64,000 nucleotides of DNA from Arachis hypogaea (GCF_003086295.3 NC_092053.1:87109671-87173670); one strand, 5' to 3'. Counted from the first letter of the stretch, positions 1 through 11,393 are shown. Made by a program: numbers and translations. The notes: a model not told the origin generated them from the letters alone.

Positions 1-2
1 TA

Positions 3-30
3 AGCGCTTCTTTAATGTCAATAGCTTGAC
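3..30 (-). other. Post-ORF double-hairpin motif, element A copy (second hairpin cut by window edge)
   Basis: On the minus strand, nine bases after the protease ORF stop, the sequence GTCA-AGCTAT-TGAC (17-30) can form a 4-bp hairpin. It is followed by ATTAAAGAAGCGCTT. This matches the first half of the motif seen complete at 29423-29469, 35094-35143, 42372-42421, 56797-56843 and 60081-60128. The second hairpin would start beyond position 1. Confidence 0.7.
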
Positions 31-39
31 AGTGGGCTC

Positions 40-978
40 TCATGGAGCCTCACAGATATTCAGAGCATTGTTGAGACTCCCCAACACCAAACTTAGAGTT
101 TGGATATGGGAGTTCAACACCAAACTTAGAGTTTGGTTGTGGCCTCCCAACACCAAACTTAGAGTTTGACTGTGGGGCTCTGGTTGACTCTGCAATGAGA
201 GAAGCTTACTGTGCTTCCTCTCCATGGGTACAGAGAGAGATCCTTGAGTTTTAAACACAAGGTTGTCCTCATTTAATTGAAGGATCAATTCTCCTCTGTC
301 CACATCAATCACAGCTCTTGCTGTGGCTAGGAAGGGTCTTCCAAGGATGATGAATTCATCCTCATCCTTCCCAGTATCCAGGACTATGAAATCAGCAGGG
401 ATGTAAAGGCCTTCAACCTTTACTAGCACGTCCTCTACTTGTCCATAGGCCTGTTTTCTTGAATTGTTCTCCATCTCTAATGAGATTTTGGCAGCTTGCA
501 CCCCATAGATTCCCAGTTTCTCTATTATAGAGAGGGGCATGAGGTTTATCCCTGACCCAAGGTCACATAGAGCCTTCTCAAAGGTCATGGTGCCTACGGT
601 ACAAGGTATTAAGAACTTTCCAGGATCCTGTTTCTTTTGAGGCAATGTCAGTTGATCCAGATCACTCAGTTCATTAGTGAACAAGGGAGGTTCATTTTCC
701 CAAGTCTCAATACCAAATAATTTGGCATTCAGCTTCATGATTGCACCAAAGTACTTGGTAACTTGCTCTTCAGTAACATCCTCATTCTCTTCAGAAGAGG
801 AATACTCATCAGAGCTCATGAAGGGCATAAGGAGGTTTAATAGAATCTCTATGGTCTCTAGATGAGTCTCAGATTCCTTTGGTTTCTCAGAGGGAAACTC
901 CTTATTGATCACTGGACGTCCCAGGAGGTCTTCCTCCTTGGGATTCACGTCCTCTCCCTCCCTTACAGGTTCGGCCAT
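40..978 (-). pseudogene. Retrotransposon aspartic protease ORF (gag-pro C-terminal part)
   Basis: The 312-residue reading frame contains the retropepsin-like signature CDLGSGINLMP near residue 140 and the hydrophobic ILGRPFLATARAVIDV block typical of plant Athila-type proteases. Such a protease cleaves the Gag-Pol precursor inside the virus-like particle. The N-terminal 100 residues are acidic and low-complexity. The C-terminus holds three 11-residue repeats around TLSLVL, produced by a 33-bp tandem DNA repeat (82-169). The ATG at 978 lies inside a 20-bp tandem duplication (960-999) that shifts the frame relative to gag, so this is a broken part of a longer gag-pro ORF, not a separate gene. 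No RT follows. Confidence 0.8.
82..169 (-). repeat. Three 33-bp repeats, each with an AAACTTAGAGTTT palindrome
   Basis: The core CAACACCAAACTTAGAG starts at 82, 115 and 148 on the plus strand. On the coding strand each unit reads CTAAGTTTGGTGTTG, the same string that precedes the 3' LTR in element E (61646-61660). CCAAACT-TAG-AGTTTGG is an inverted repeat. Confidence 0.85.
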
Positions 979-999
979 GCCCTTACAGGTTCGGCCATG
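960..999 (+). repeat. 20-bp tandem duplication breaking gag-pro
   Basis: Positions 960-979 and 980-999 are identical 20-mers ending in GGCCATG. Twenty bases is not a multiple of three, so the duplication shifts the gag-pro frame here. Confidence 0.9.
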
Positions 1000-1226
1000 G
1001 TAATTAATTCAATGGCCTTGCACTCTCCTTTTGGATTCTCTTCTGTATTGCTTGGGAGAGTACTAGGAGGGATTTCAGTGATCCTTTTACTCAGCTAGCC
1101 CACTTGTGCCTACAAATTTCTAATGGATGACCTTATTTCATTCATGAAACTTACAATGGCCTTGGACAGATCAGAGACTAAGTTTGCTAAATTAGAGGTA
1201 TTTTGTTCAGAGATCTCTGTCTGTTG

Positions 1227-2267
1227 CTAAGTGGATGATGGAAAAGGTTTGCTATTGCTAAACCTGTTTCTTCCACCATTATTAAAGCCTTGTTGAGGCT
1301 TTTGTTGATCCTTCCATGAGAGATTTGGGTGATTTCTCCATGATGAGTTACAGGTGTTTCCATAAGGTTCACCTAAGTAATTTACCTCTGCTATTGCAGG
1401 GTTCTCAGGATCATAGGCTTCTTCTTCGGAAGGCGCCTCTTGAGTACTGTTGGATGCAGCTTGCATTCCATTCAGACTCTGAGAAATCATATTGACTTGC
1501 TGAGTCAATATTTTATTCTGAGCCAGTATGGCATTCAGAGTATCAATTTCAAGAACTCCCTTCTTCATAAGCGTCCCATTACTCACATGATTCCTCTCAG
1601 AAGTGTACATGAACTGGTTATTAGCAACCATGTCAATGAATTCTTGAGCTTCTGCAGGCGTTTTCTTTAGGTGAATGGATCCACCTGCAGAGGTATCCAA
1701 TGACATTTTAGCTAATTCAGACAGACCATCATAGAATATGTCTAGGATGGTCCATTCTGAAAGCAAGTCAGAAGGACACTTTTTGGTCAGTTCTTTGTAT
1801 CTCTCCCAAGCTTCATAGAGGGATTCACCTTCTTTTTGTCTGAAGGTCTGAACATCCACTCTAAGCTTACTCAGCTTTTGAGGAGGAAAGAACTTGGCTA
1901 AGAAAGTCTTGACCAGCTTATCCCAAGAGTTCAGGCTATCCTTAGGTTGAGAGTCCAACCATATTCTAGCTCTGTCTTTCACAGCAAAAGGGAAAAGCAT
2001 GAGCCTGTAGACTTCAGGATCTACTCCATTAGTCTTAACAGTATCACATATCTGCAAGAATTCAGTTAAGAACTGAAAAGGATCTTCAGATGGAAGTCCA
2101 TGAAACTTGCAGTTCTGCTGCATCAGAGAAACTAATTGAGGTTTCAGCTCAAAGTTGTTTGCTCCAATGGCAGGAATGGAGATGCTTCTTCCATGTAAAT
2201 TGGAATTTGGTGCAGTGAAGTCACCAAGCATCCTCTTTGCATTATTGTTGTTGGGTTCGGCTGCCAT
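1227..2267 (-). pseudogene. Gag polyprotein (Retrotrans_gag family), degraded
   Basis: The 346-residue frame matches the capsid-like Retrotrans_gag domain: FHGLPSEDPFQFLTEF near residue 55, FPFAVKDRARIWLDSQP near 95, FLAKFFPPQKL near 125 and the FRQKEGESLYEAWERYKEL motif near 145. Gag packages the element RNA. Translation starts at ATG 2267. The frame stops at 1227, but the same frame continues with recognisable linker sequence toward the protease, interrupted by further stops between 1080 and 1230. No CCHC zinc knuckle is visible before the stop. It is followed by the protease ORF after the 20-bp duplication. Confidence 0.85.
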
Positions 2268-4251
2268 CTCCTTTACTTGTTCGAAATTTTCAATAAGGTT
2301 GTCTCTGGATTGTTATAATTTAGCTTCTCTTAGTTTTCTCCTCAGAGTCCTTTTAGGTTCTGGATCAGCTTCAACAAGAATGACTTTTTCCTTGTTCCTG
2401 CTTATAAGAAAGAGAAGAGAACAAGAAAAGAATAGGAATCCTCTATGTCACATAAAGAGGTTCCTTATTGTTAGTAGAAGAAGAAAAGGAATAGAGGTGA
2501 AGAAGAATGAAGAATCCAAACACAAGGGTAAGGATAGGAGCAATGATATGAGATGAAGAGAAGTGTTAGTAGATGAATAAATACTTAGAAGGAGATGAGG
2601 GAGAAGGATTTTCGAAAATAATTTTTGAAAAAGAGTTAGTGATTTTCGAAAATAATTTTTGAAAAGTGTTAGTAATTTTCGAAAATTAAAATAAAAAATT
2701 AGAATAATTAGTTAATTAAAAAGAAATTTTGAAAAAGGGGAAAGGGATTTTCGAAAATTAGAGAGAGAGAGAGAGAGTTAGTTAGGTAGTTTTGAAAAAG
2801 ATAAGAAACAAACAAAAAGTTAGTTAGTTAGTTGAAACAAATTTTGAAAAGATAAGAAGTTAGGAAGGTAGAAAAGATATTTTGAAATCAAATTTTTGAA
2901 AAAGATAAGGTAAGAAGATATTTTTGAAAATATATGATTGAAATTAGTTTTGAAAAAGATTTGATTTTTAAAATCACAATTAATGACTTGATTCACAAGA
3001 AATCACAAGATATGATTCTCGAACTTAAAGTTTGAATCTTTCTTAACAAGCAAGTAACAAACTTGAAATTTTTGAATCAAAACATTAATTGATGATGTTA
3101 TTTTTGAAAATTATGTGATAAAGATAACAAAAAGATTTTTGAAAAATATTTTTAAAATTTTCGAAAATATCTAAGAAAAATGAAAAAGATTTGATTTTTG
3201 AAAAAGATTTTGAAAAAGATAAGATTTTTAAGTTGAAAATTTGATTTGACTCATAAAAACAACTGGATTTTAAAAATTTTTGAAAAAGTCAAATTTAATT
3301 TTTGAATTTTATGAGAGAAAGGAGGGAAAGATATTTTCTTTTTTTTTTTTTATTTTTGAATTTTTAATGATGAGAGAGAAAAACATGAAAATGATGCAAT
3401 GCATGAAAATTTTGGATCAAAACAATGAATGCATGCAAGAATGCTATGAATATCAAGATGAACACCAAGAACACTTTGAAGATCATGATGAACATCAAGA
3501 ACATATTTTTGAAAATTTTTATATGCAAAGAAAACATGCATGACACCAATCTTAGAAATCTTTAATGCTTAGGCACTAAGAATTCAAGAATGCATATGAA
3601 AAACACCATACAACACAAAAATAATGTAATATGAAGATCAATCAAGAAGGTTTATCAAGAACAACTTGAAGATCATGATGAATGCAATGCATGAATGCAA
3701 TTTTCGAAAAATGCAGGATGAGTATGCAATTGACACCAAACTTAAAAATTGACTCAAGACTCAAAGAAGAAACACAAAATAATTTTTTATTTTTATGATT
3801 TTATGATTTTTTTTGTATTTTCTTTTAATTTTTTCGAAAATCATTTTGAAAAAGAAAGATAAGGATTCCAAAATTTTTAATATGAATTTCAGGAATCTTA
3901 TGCTCTTTAGTCTAAAGCTCCAATCAAAGGGTCAGGCATGGCTTGATAGCCAGCCAAGCTTTAGTATGTAACTCAGACATGACACGCCTGACATACCCTA
4001 TCCAAAAGAATTAGACATGGCTTTACAGCCAGCCATGCTTCAACATGCTTCATGAAACTCTAGAATTCATTCTTAAAAATTCTGAAAAAAAATATTTTTT
4101 TGAAAACATTTTTATTTTAAAATTTTTTTTCGAAAACAAAGGAGAAATTTTTGAAAGGTTTTTTTTTTGAAAAATTTTTGAAAATAAAACAAAAAGAAAA
4201 TTACCTAATCTGAGCAACAAGATGAACCGTCAGTTGTCCAACTCGAACAAT
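2268..4251 (-). other. Untranslated leader of element A, rich in TTTTGAAAA and TTTCGAAAAT repeats
   Basis: Nearly 2 kb between the primer-binding site and gag contains no convincing ORF. From about 2600 to 3850 it is a degenerate array of TTTTTGAAAAAG and TTTTCGAAAATT strings. Two hairpin-prone copies of GGCATGGCTTGATAGCCAGCC type lie at 3935-3955 and 4014-4034. Such a leader would normally carry dimerisation and packaging signals; that role is inferred. Confidence 0.7.
3935..4034 (-). repeat. Two leader hairpins with GGCT/AGCC stems
   Basis: At 3935-3955 the bases GGCT-TGAT-AGCC and at 4014-4034 GGCT-TTAC-AGCC form short stems within the shared context CATGGCT...AGCCAGCC. A third relative inside the LTR (5293-5313) has GGCC-GAAT-GGCC, with the stem preserved by paired changes. 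Confidence 0.6.
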
Positions 4252-4268
4252 CCCCGGCAACGGCGCCA
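4252..4268 (-). other. Second copy of tRNA-Asp primer-binding site
   Basis: On the minus strand this reads TGGCGCCGTTGCCGGGG, complementary to the 3' end of plant tRNA-Asp(GUC). It lies 94 bp internal to the expected site and shares flanking sequence on both sides (AACAAT before, AAAACTTGGTG after, plus strand), so the region was duplicated. Confidence 0.85.
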
Positions 4269-4345
4269 AAAACTTGGTGTTGTTGCCAGATCAAAACTTG
4301 GCACTGATGTTACCGGACCAAAAGCTTGCCGAAAACTCAAACAAT

Positions 4346-4362
4346 CCCCGGCAACGGCGCCA
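4346..4362 (-). other. Primer-binding site (tRNA-Asp type)
   Basis: TGGCGCCGTTGCCGGGG on the minus strand, nine bases from the 3' end of the 5' LTR at 4372. It is the expected start point of minus-strand DNA synthesis, primed by tRNA-Asp. Confidence 0.92.
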
Positions 4363-4371
4363 AAAACTTGG

Positions 4372-5985
4372 TGCACGAAATTGTGATCATCAATGGCGCC
4401 ATCAACATGGTACGCTCAATTGTAATCTCAACTTTTTATCACAACTTCGCACAACTAACCAGCAAGTGCACTGGGTTGTCCAAGTAATAAACCTTACGCG
4501 AGTAAGGGTTGATCCCACGGAGATTGTTGGTATGAAGCAAGCTATGGTCATCTTGTAAATCTCAGTCAGGCGGATATAAAATGGTTATGGGGTTTTCGAA
4601 ACTTAAATAATAAAATAAGGATAGAAATATTTATGTAAATCATTGGTGAGAGTTCAGATGAATGCATGGAGATGCTTTCGTTCCTCTAAACCTCTGCTTT
4701 CCTGCTGTCTTCATCCAATCAGTCTTACTTCTTTCTATGGCTGGCTTTATGTAAGGGCATCACCGTTGTCAATGGCTACATCCCATCCTCTTGTGAAAAT
4801 GGTCCAAATGCTCTGTCACAGCACGGCTAATCATCTGAGGTTCTCGATCATGTTGGAATAGGATTCACCCTCCTTTTGCGTCTGTCACTACGCCCAGCAC
4901 TCGCGAGTTTGAAGTTCGTCACAGTCATTCAATCCCAGAGTCCTCCTCGGAATACCACAGACAAGGTTTAGACTTTCCGGATTCTCATGAATGCCGCCAT
5001 CAATCTAGCTTACACCACGAAGATTTTGATTAAGAGATCCAAGAGATAATCATTCAATCGAAGGTAGAACGGAAGTGGTTGTCAGGCACGCGTTCGTGGG
5101 GGAATGATGATGATTGTCACGTTCATCACATTCATGTTGAAGTGCGAATGAATATCTTAGAAGCGGAATAAGTTGAGTTGAATAGAAAAACAGTAGTACT
5201 TTGCATTAATCTTTGAGGAACAGCAGAGCTCCACACCTTAATCTATGGAGTGTAGAAACTCTACCATTGAAAATACATAAGTGAAAGGTCCAGGCATGGC
5301 CGAATGGCCAGCCCCCAAAACGTGATCAATAGATCAAAAGATAATCCAAAGATGTCGAATACAATAGTAAAAAGTCCTATTTATAATAAACTAGTTACTA
5401 GGGTTTACAGAAGTAAGTAATTGATGCATAAATCCACTTCCGGGGCCCACTTGGTGTGTGCGTGGGCTAAGCTTGAATGTTACACGTGTAGAGGCTCTTT
5501 CTGGAGTTGAACGCCAGGTTGTAACGTATTTCTGGCGTTCAACTCTGGTTTGTGACTTGTTTCTGGCGTTTAACTCCAGACAGCAGCGTAGAACTGGCGT
5601 TCAACGTCCTTTTACGTCATCTAAACGCGTTCAAAGTATGGACTATTATACATTTCTGGAAAGCCCTGGATGTCTATTTTCCAACGCAATTGGAAGCGCG
5701 CAATTTCATGTTCTGTAGCTCCAGAAAATCCACTTTGAGTGCAGGGAGGTCAGAATCCAACAGCATCAGCAGTCCTTCTTCAACCTCTGAATCTGATTTT
5801 TGCTCAAGTTCCTCAATTTCAGCCAGAAAATACCTGAAATTACAGAAAAACACACAAACTCATAGTAAAGTCCAGAAATGTGAATTTAACATAAAAACTA
5901 ATAAAAACATCCCTAAAAGTAACCAGATTCTACTAAAAACATACTAAAAACAATGCCAAAAAGCGTATAAATTATCCGCTCATCA
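4372..5985 (-). repeat. 5' LTR of element A (1614 bp)
   Basis: On the minus strand the LTR begins TGATGAGCGGATAATTTATA at 5985 and ends ...GATCACAATTTCGTGCA at 4372, next to the primer site. It holds an array of related words, CTGGCGTTCAACTCC and GTTGAACGCCAG, between 5485 and 5615, and a GGCC-GAAT-GGCC hairpin at 5293-5313. Small ORFs inside are incidental. The same LTR start recurs at 57283. Confidence 0.88.
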
Positions 5986-6481
5986 AGTAGATTGGGTATA
6001 ATTGAGCAAAATGATTCTGTATGTGGGGTGTGTAATAAAGATGTTAAAAGTATATACCACTTGTTTGTTGCGTGAGAGTTTTCGTGGCAAGTATGATGTA
6101 CTTGGATAGTTGATATTAGAGGCCTTTGGACAATACAAGGACTAATGAATGATCATTTCGAAAATTGGGAGGATCGCCTTTGATCAAGGATCACTGAAAA
6201 AAAATGGTTGATTGGGTTTTTTTCACTTTTGGTGTATTTGGGTGGAAAGAAATCATCAGGTTTTTCACAAAAAGGCTACAGTTGCTGTGGTGGTTATTGT
6301 TGACTCTTTTGCACGCTATAGGATATGGAGTTGTCTTATTTTCTTCTACTGTTGATGGTAATGTCGGAGATGATGAAGGAATTGGAGTTGTTATTGTACT
6401 CTTTTATTTCTATTTCTATCTTCTGTTTAATGCTCCACCTTGTTATATTGAGCTCTTTTATTCAAAAAAAAAAAAAAAAAA
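5986..6481 (+). mobile_element. LINE (non-LTR retrotransposon) 3' end with poly(A), 5'-truncated
   Basis: Conceptual translation at about 6000-6110 resembles the zinc-binding region that follows plant L1-type reverse transcriptases (CGVCNKD...IYHLF), with internal stops. The segment ends in a run of about 18 A at 6464-6481, preceded by the hydrophobic tail usual at plant LINE 3' ends. Its 5' side is cut at the LTR edge of element A, so A probably inserted into this LINE. The family call is moderate because the coding part is short and decayed. Confidence 0.55.
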
Positions 6482-8751
6482 CTAGGTATATGCTTCCACT
6501 AACCACTCATATACTAAATTGTTAACTGCTTTTTGCTTAAAAAGCTCTTATCCATCTATAAGTAATTACCTATTATCATAATTAATAGAAGACCTTATTT
6601 ATATATAAATTAATGTTTGGGAGAAAATAATTTAAAGTTATTTTATTTAATTTAATATTTATAATTTTATGTGTGTAATATTCATAATACATATTTATTA
6701 TATGTCGAATATTATATATTTATTCTAGTAGTAATTAATAAACAATAAAGCAAGGCATTTAAGTTTTTTTAAATCAAGTATTTAATTAACCAAGTCACAG
6801 CGCGCTTGATGTTCGAACGTACGTATATACATGTTGTCGCTGTTTTTTCTTCTTTTTTCTCTTTCTCTTTTTCATCTTCTTCCTCCTTTATTATCGCTCG
6901 TTGACCTTGTCATCTTCTTCTTCAAGAACATCATCATTGTCGTCACCTTCTTCTTTTGTTCTTCTTTTTCAACGTCGTCTTCTTCTTCTTTTGTTCGATT
7001 TCTTTTCTTCCTTTTTTTCCCTTCTCATCCTCCATCATTATCATAATCATCGTCGTCATTTTTTTCATCTGCTTCTCCTATATACGTTGAGAAAATTAGA
7101 GCACAAAAAACTTTGATGCACAACACAGAAATTTTAAAAGGACCACATATCCAGAACATTGATACGTAACCAATAAAATACATATAACGCAGAAATTTTA
7201 GTACACAATATAGAAAATTTGGTGCATAGCACAGAACTTTTAATTTGGTGCACAAGATAATTTTTTTTTTAAGAACTACATATTCAAAACATTGACATTC
7301 AACCAATAAAATACATACAACAAATAAATTTGTTATGCACATCACAAAAATTTGTAAAGGACCTTATGTTCAAAACATTAAGGTACCCAACCAACAAATT
7401 ATATTCGTAGAAAAAGTTTATGTGCTATGTTTAAAAATTTTTGTGTTATATCGAGAAGTTTGTATTTTGCACAAAAATTTATGTACTATGCACAAAAATT
7501 TCTGTGTTATGTCAATAAATTTTTATGTTTTCCAATAAAAAATTTTACATTAAAAATTAAGAAAAAAAAAAAAACAATGATACATGTGTGCATTTTTTTG
7601 TTGAACTTGTATTGGACTTAATTACAAAAAGACTTATACATATAAAAAAAGATTAGCCATGTTTACCCTTGGTTCTAAAAATATGGCTTCCAAATATTTT
7701 TGTATATATTAGATATGCACTATAATCTTTAACTTAATATTTCTTGTGATTCATGTCAGAATTCCTATACATCTATTAGAGAGCAACGGACTTTAAAAAA
7801 AAAAAAACGATGGACGATCATTTCATGTCTTATTTCTTGATTTTTTCTACAATTTTATTTAAATAGCTCTATATATCCTAGTATCAAATGATCATCATTT
7901 CATCTATACAAAATATATTCTATTTAAGGAAGGAAACTAAAGTGGGAATCTTAAGAATAATGATGAATTACTACTCTTTTTCTACCTACGTATAGTACGT
8001 AATCTTCTCAACTCCAATATTCTCCTTTCTCTCTCATTTTAATTTATTCTTCTTCTTTCGTCATATTTCTAAACTAGTTACGTATTATAATATGACAGAT
8101 CCATAGGGTTTTGAACAAGAAGAAGCCAACAAATGGAACCTTTTGAGATTCAGCATAATTTAATTGATAAGTTTGATTGTTTACCTATATTGACGTCTAC
8201 AAACTGATTACACTTAAATCCATAAAAGCGAATTAGTGATAATTATTCTCTTACTTGGTTCAAGTTCAATACAATGGTATATTCTAAGTTCAAGTTCAAT
8301 ACAATGGTATATTCTAACAACAATCCCATTTTTTATGGATGAGAGGGGAGAAAGTCATGTTGAAAGTTGAATTAATGGTTGAAATAAAGTTGAACGGGTT
8401 TCTTTTGGTAATATTGTTATAATTTTTTAGTATAGTTGAAGTTATAATTTCTTGGAATCATTATTATATTAGTTAGTATAATAGATAGGAAATATTAGTG
8501 TAATTTTCGTAAAGAAAAATGAAGATTTTGGTCATTTTCATGCTTAGGCCCTCCTTCCCCAATTTATTTTTGTTTTATTTTAGTTAAAACCTTTACCTGA
8601 TTGATGATGATCTAACCTACATATATTAAAAAGTAAAAACCTAAACTCCAATACCTTAAATTGTCTTGCATCTTGCCGTCCTCCGCATGCAGCACGCTGC
8701 CAACTTCTCATAATTAAGGCCCAACTTGGTCAGTATATATATATATATATA
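6482..8751. other. AT-rich intergenic DNA with simple and degenerate repeats
   Basis: No gene is supported. 6831-7070 is a pyrimidine-rich tract (TTCTTC on the plus strand) that opens spurious ORFs. 7117-7390 has three degenerate copies of a roughly 120-bp unit containing ACCAATAAAATACATA. Nearby at 7430-7540, strings such as CAAAAATTTCTGTGTTATG are in opposite orientation to GCACAACACAGAAATTTT. 8262-8320 has a 30-bp tandem duplication around TTCAATACAATGGTATATTC. The stretch ends in (TA)n, the insertion point of the next element. Confidence 0.6.
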
Positions 8752-9335
8752 TACTACAAGAAACGTCGTTAAAATTGACGGTCAAATCGAGGGCTTAGCC
8801 GTCGATAATATTGAAATTCGACGGCAAAATAGACGGTGCAGTTGGTCGCTATAAAGTCTGTCGATTTTTCAAAATGCTAATAAAATCGACGGCTTTCATG
8901 GCCGTCGATAATAATTTAATAAAATCGACGTTAGTTCCGTCGGTAATATGGGTGTGAGAATTTTACATTCTTAATAAAATCGACAACATTGCTGTCGATA
9001 TTTCTATTTAAAATCGACGTCCTCTTTGTCGATAATTGATTCAATAAAATCGACAGCCTTTGTGTCGATATTTAACTCAATAAAATCAACAACACTTTTG
9101 TCTATAATATGTTTAATAAAATCGACATCAGAGCCGTCGATATGTGCTTGAATAAAATCGACATCTTTGTCGTCGATTTAATTATTTAGATTTGTCTATT
9201 TTAACTATTAAAACGACGGCAAAGCTGTCGATATGTGCTTGAATAAAATCGACATCTTTGTCGTCGATTTAATTTTGTCTATTTTAACTTTTAAAAGCGA
9301 CAACTTTGCCGTCGATTTTAATAGTTATATATTTT
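8752..9335. repeat. Left terminal inverted repeat and subterminal repeat array
   Basis: After the TIR, the word AAAATCGAC(GGC), often facing its complement GCCGTCGAT, recurs about every 20-40 bp to 9335. In En/Spm such subterminal motifs are the binding sites of TNPA; that role is inferred here. 9130-9180 and 9225-9275 are near-identical copies. Confidence 0.88.
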
Positions 9336-10507
9336 ATTTTTTTTCTATTTGAAAAATAGTAAACCGTTAATACAAATAAACTTTTAAATATAAAAATAAA
9401 ATTTAAACAGAATATTAGATAACAAGACAAATAAACTTTTAAATATAAAAATAAAATTTATACCAAATATTAGATAATGAGTTTACAAACTTATCAAAAT
9501 AATAAATAACCCTCTAACATAAAGACTCAAGACAAGATAAATAACTAAACTTAGAGTTATATTCGTTTAAATTGCAATCTACTAATAATATAAAATATTC
9601 AAAGTATAGTAATTAAATAACCTACTCATACTCGTCTAAATAATCATCTGAGTCATCAAAATCGTCAGAATCATCCTCCCTTTGAGAACTCTGTGGTTGT
9701 CCTGGTCGCTGCAGAATAGGTGGGAGTTTTCTACCTGGGGCTGGGGCTATGCTTTTCTGAGAGCTTGGGAAAGTAAAAGGAGGAGGTGGGGAAACACGTG
9801 ATCCAGAACTACTAGGACCCATGGCTCTCACATACTCAGTCAAACTGCTCAACTAATGACTAAATTGATCCATCTGTGAGTTACTGGTGTTGAGATCCTC
9901 ACGGAAGGATTCAACAGTCTGTTGCCACTCTCTTTTCTCCCTTTGGTAGCGGTCTTCAAGCTCTCTATATTTAGCGGCATGTTGTTCAACTTTCCTATTG
10001 AGTATTATGATTCGTTCTCTAAGATCCAAAACATCAGCGCTGGTGGTCGTGGTTGGCCCATCAACTCGAGGCCGCACCATGGAAGAGTCCCTTACCTCAC
10101 CCATGCCATATACCCTACCTCTTCGTTTTCCACCCACTGTCTCAATCCATATGCTTTCTTCAGAGACAGGCGGTGGATCAATTACACCAGCCTCTATAGC
10201 AGTCTGCCGCTCTTGCTCAGCCTGAAACATACGCTCTTGAAATATATCCTACAATGAACAAAAATGATTGATAAATTACTATAAGTATCAATAATGCATA
10301 ACAATTAGATAACAAAATAGTTCCAATTAATAAAGGTAAGTTACCTTTGTCTTTCGGGAGTGTTCATCAACCCATTGAGTCCTATCCTCTTTGCGAGTAT
10401 GAGTGTGCTCAAAAAACTCATCCATACGTGATGGTCTTCCAAGCGAATGATTCTACATAATGTAACCAAATTATCAACAAATATGGGATGTGGCTGAAAA
10501 TTTAGTA

Positions 10508-11393
10508 TGAAAGTTTATTCTTTAAAATTAAAGTTATTCAATTGATTCCTTACTTTTTTATGAATAACCTAACATAGGTAGCCTTATATTCTATATTTTT
10601 ATCAACAAATATGGGATGTGGCTGAAAAATTAGTATGAGTGTTGGCTGCCATCATGTTCCTTATCCTTTTCTAGTTTTTTTGGTAAAAATTGTATCCTTT
10701 TATAATGTTTGGCAAATAATTGTGCTGTACCTGATGTTGGCAAATTATAATATAAAAAATGTCAGACTACATTGAGCACTATGGTTGATCTGCATATGTA
10801 AGGTTATTATGGAGTATCTTATTCCTAATTAGTGACAAATCTTATAAAGACATGGAATATATATATAATAAATTAAATAAAATATAACAAAATACAAGTG
10901 TATGTGTACCTGTGTTGAACATGATGATATTATCTTATATTTTTATCTACTCATTATATTTAATTAGTGATCACTATCCAGGTGGTTGTTATAGATTTTT
11001 TGTGTGTGTATGTGTGAAACATAAAAGCTGTGTAGTATTAGAATTTAACGAATTTGATTCAACTGAAAGAAATTATGATAATTAAGGAATATGTGTAAAT
11101 GAAAATTCTAATACACTACTATGCACCTTTTCACATTTATATATAATATATTATTTAAAGATGAACTTATTAACGTGAATGGGATGAGACAAGTTAGAAT
11201 CAAAACAGATTATAAATTGAATTCATAATTTCATATTATTACTACTAGGGAGGACGGCTTTGTGAATACGAGGAGGAAGTGACATGGAGAAAATACATGT
11301 AAAAATATAGAATATAAGGCTACCTATGTTAGGTTATTCGTAAAAAAGTAAGGAATCAATTGAATAACTTTAATTTTAAAGAATAAACTTTCA
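10508..11393. repeat. Inverted repeat in TNPA intron 4 (93-bp arms)
   Basis: 10508-10600 and 11301-11393 are reverse complements with one visible mismatch, separated by 700 bp. A 40-bp string starting near ATCAACAAATATGGGATGTG occurs before the left arm (about 10470) and again just inside it (about 10600), so the left arm sits between direct repeats. No transposase or known MITE end is recognised. Confidence 0.85.

Larger units (their letters stand above)
1..5985 (-). mobile_element. Ty3/gypsy LTR retrotransposon, family A (FIDEL-like), 5' part
   Basis: Read on the minus strand this is an element in the order 5' LTR (4372-5985), primer-binding site, long A/T-rich leader, gag (1227-2267), protease (40-978) and a post-ORF hairpin motif (3-30). 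The rest lies before the window. No reverse transcriptase or integrase sits between the protease and the post-ORF motif, which in elements B and C follows integrase, so this copy looks like a gag-pro-only, non-autonomous element. The LTR runs TG...CA. The base group after its 5' end is AGTAG; the matching target duplication would be outside the window. The assignment to a FIDEL/Athila-like peanut family rests on the LTR start and the tRNA-Asp primer site and is from memory. Confidence 0.85.

Noticed and set aside
3280..3543. Short ORF with His/Glu/Asp repeats in the leader of element A
   Set aside because: Low-complexity peptide from GATGAACATCAAGAA-type repeats in an untranslated leader.
4346..4362. 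A tRNA-Asp gene
   Set aside because: Only the 3'-terminal complement of the tRNA is present, at the position of a retroelement primer site.
5458..5947. ORFs in the family A LTR
   Set aside because: Inside the LTR, overlapping frames over the CTGGCGTTCAAC word array; no conserved protein.
6831..7116. Ser/Leu/Phe-rich ORFs
   Set aside because: Created by a TTC/CTT pyrimidine tract; no evidence of coding.
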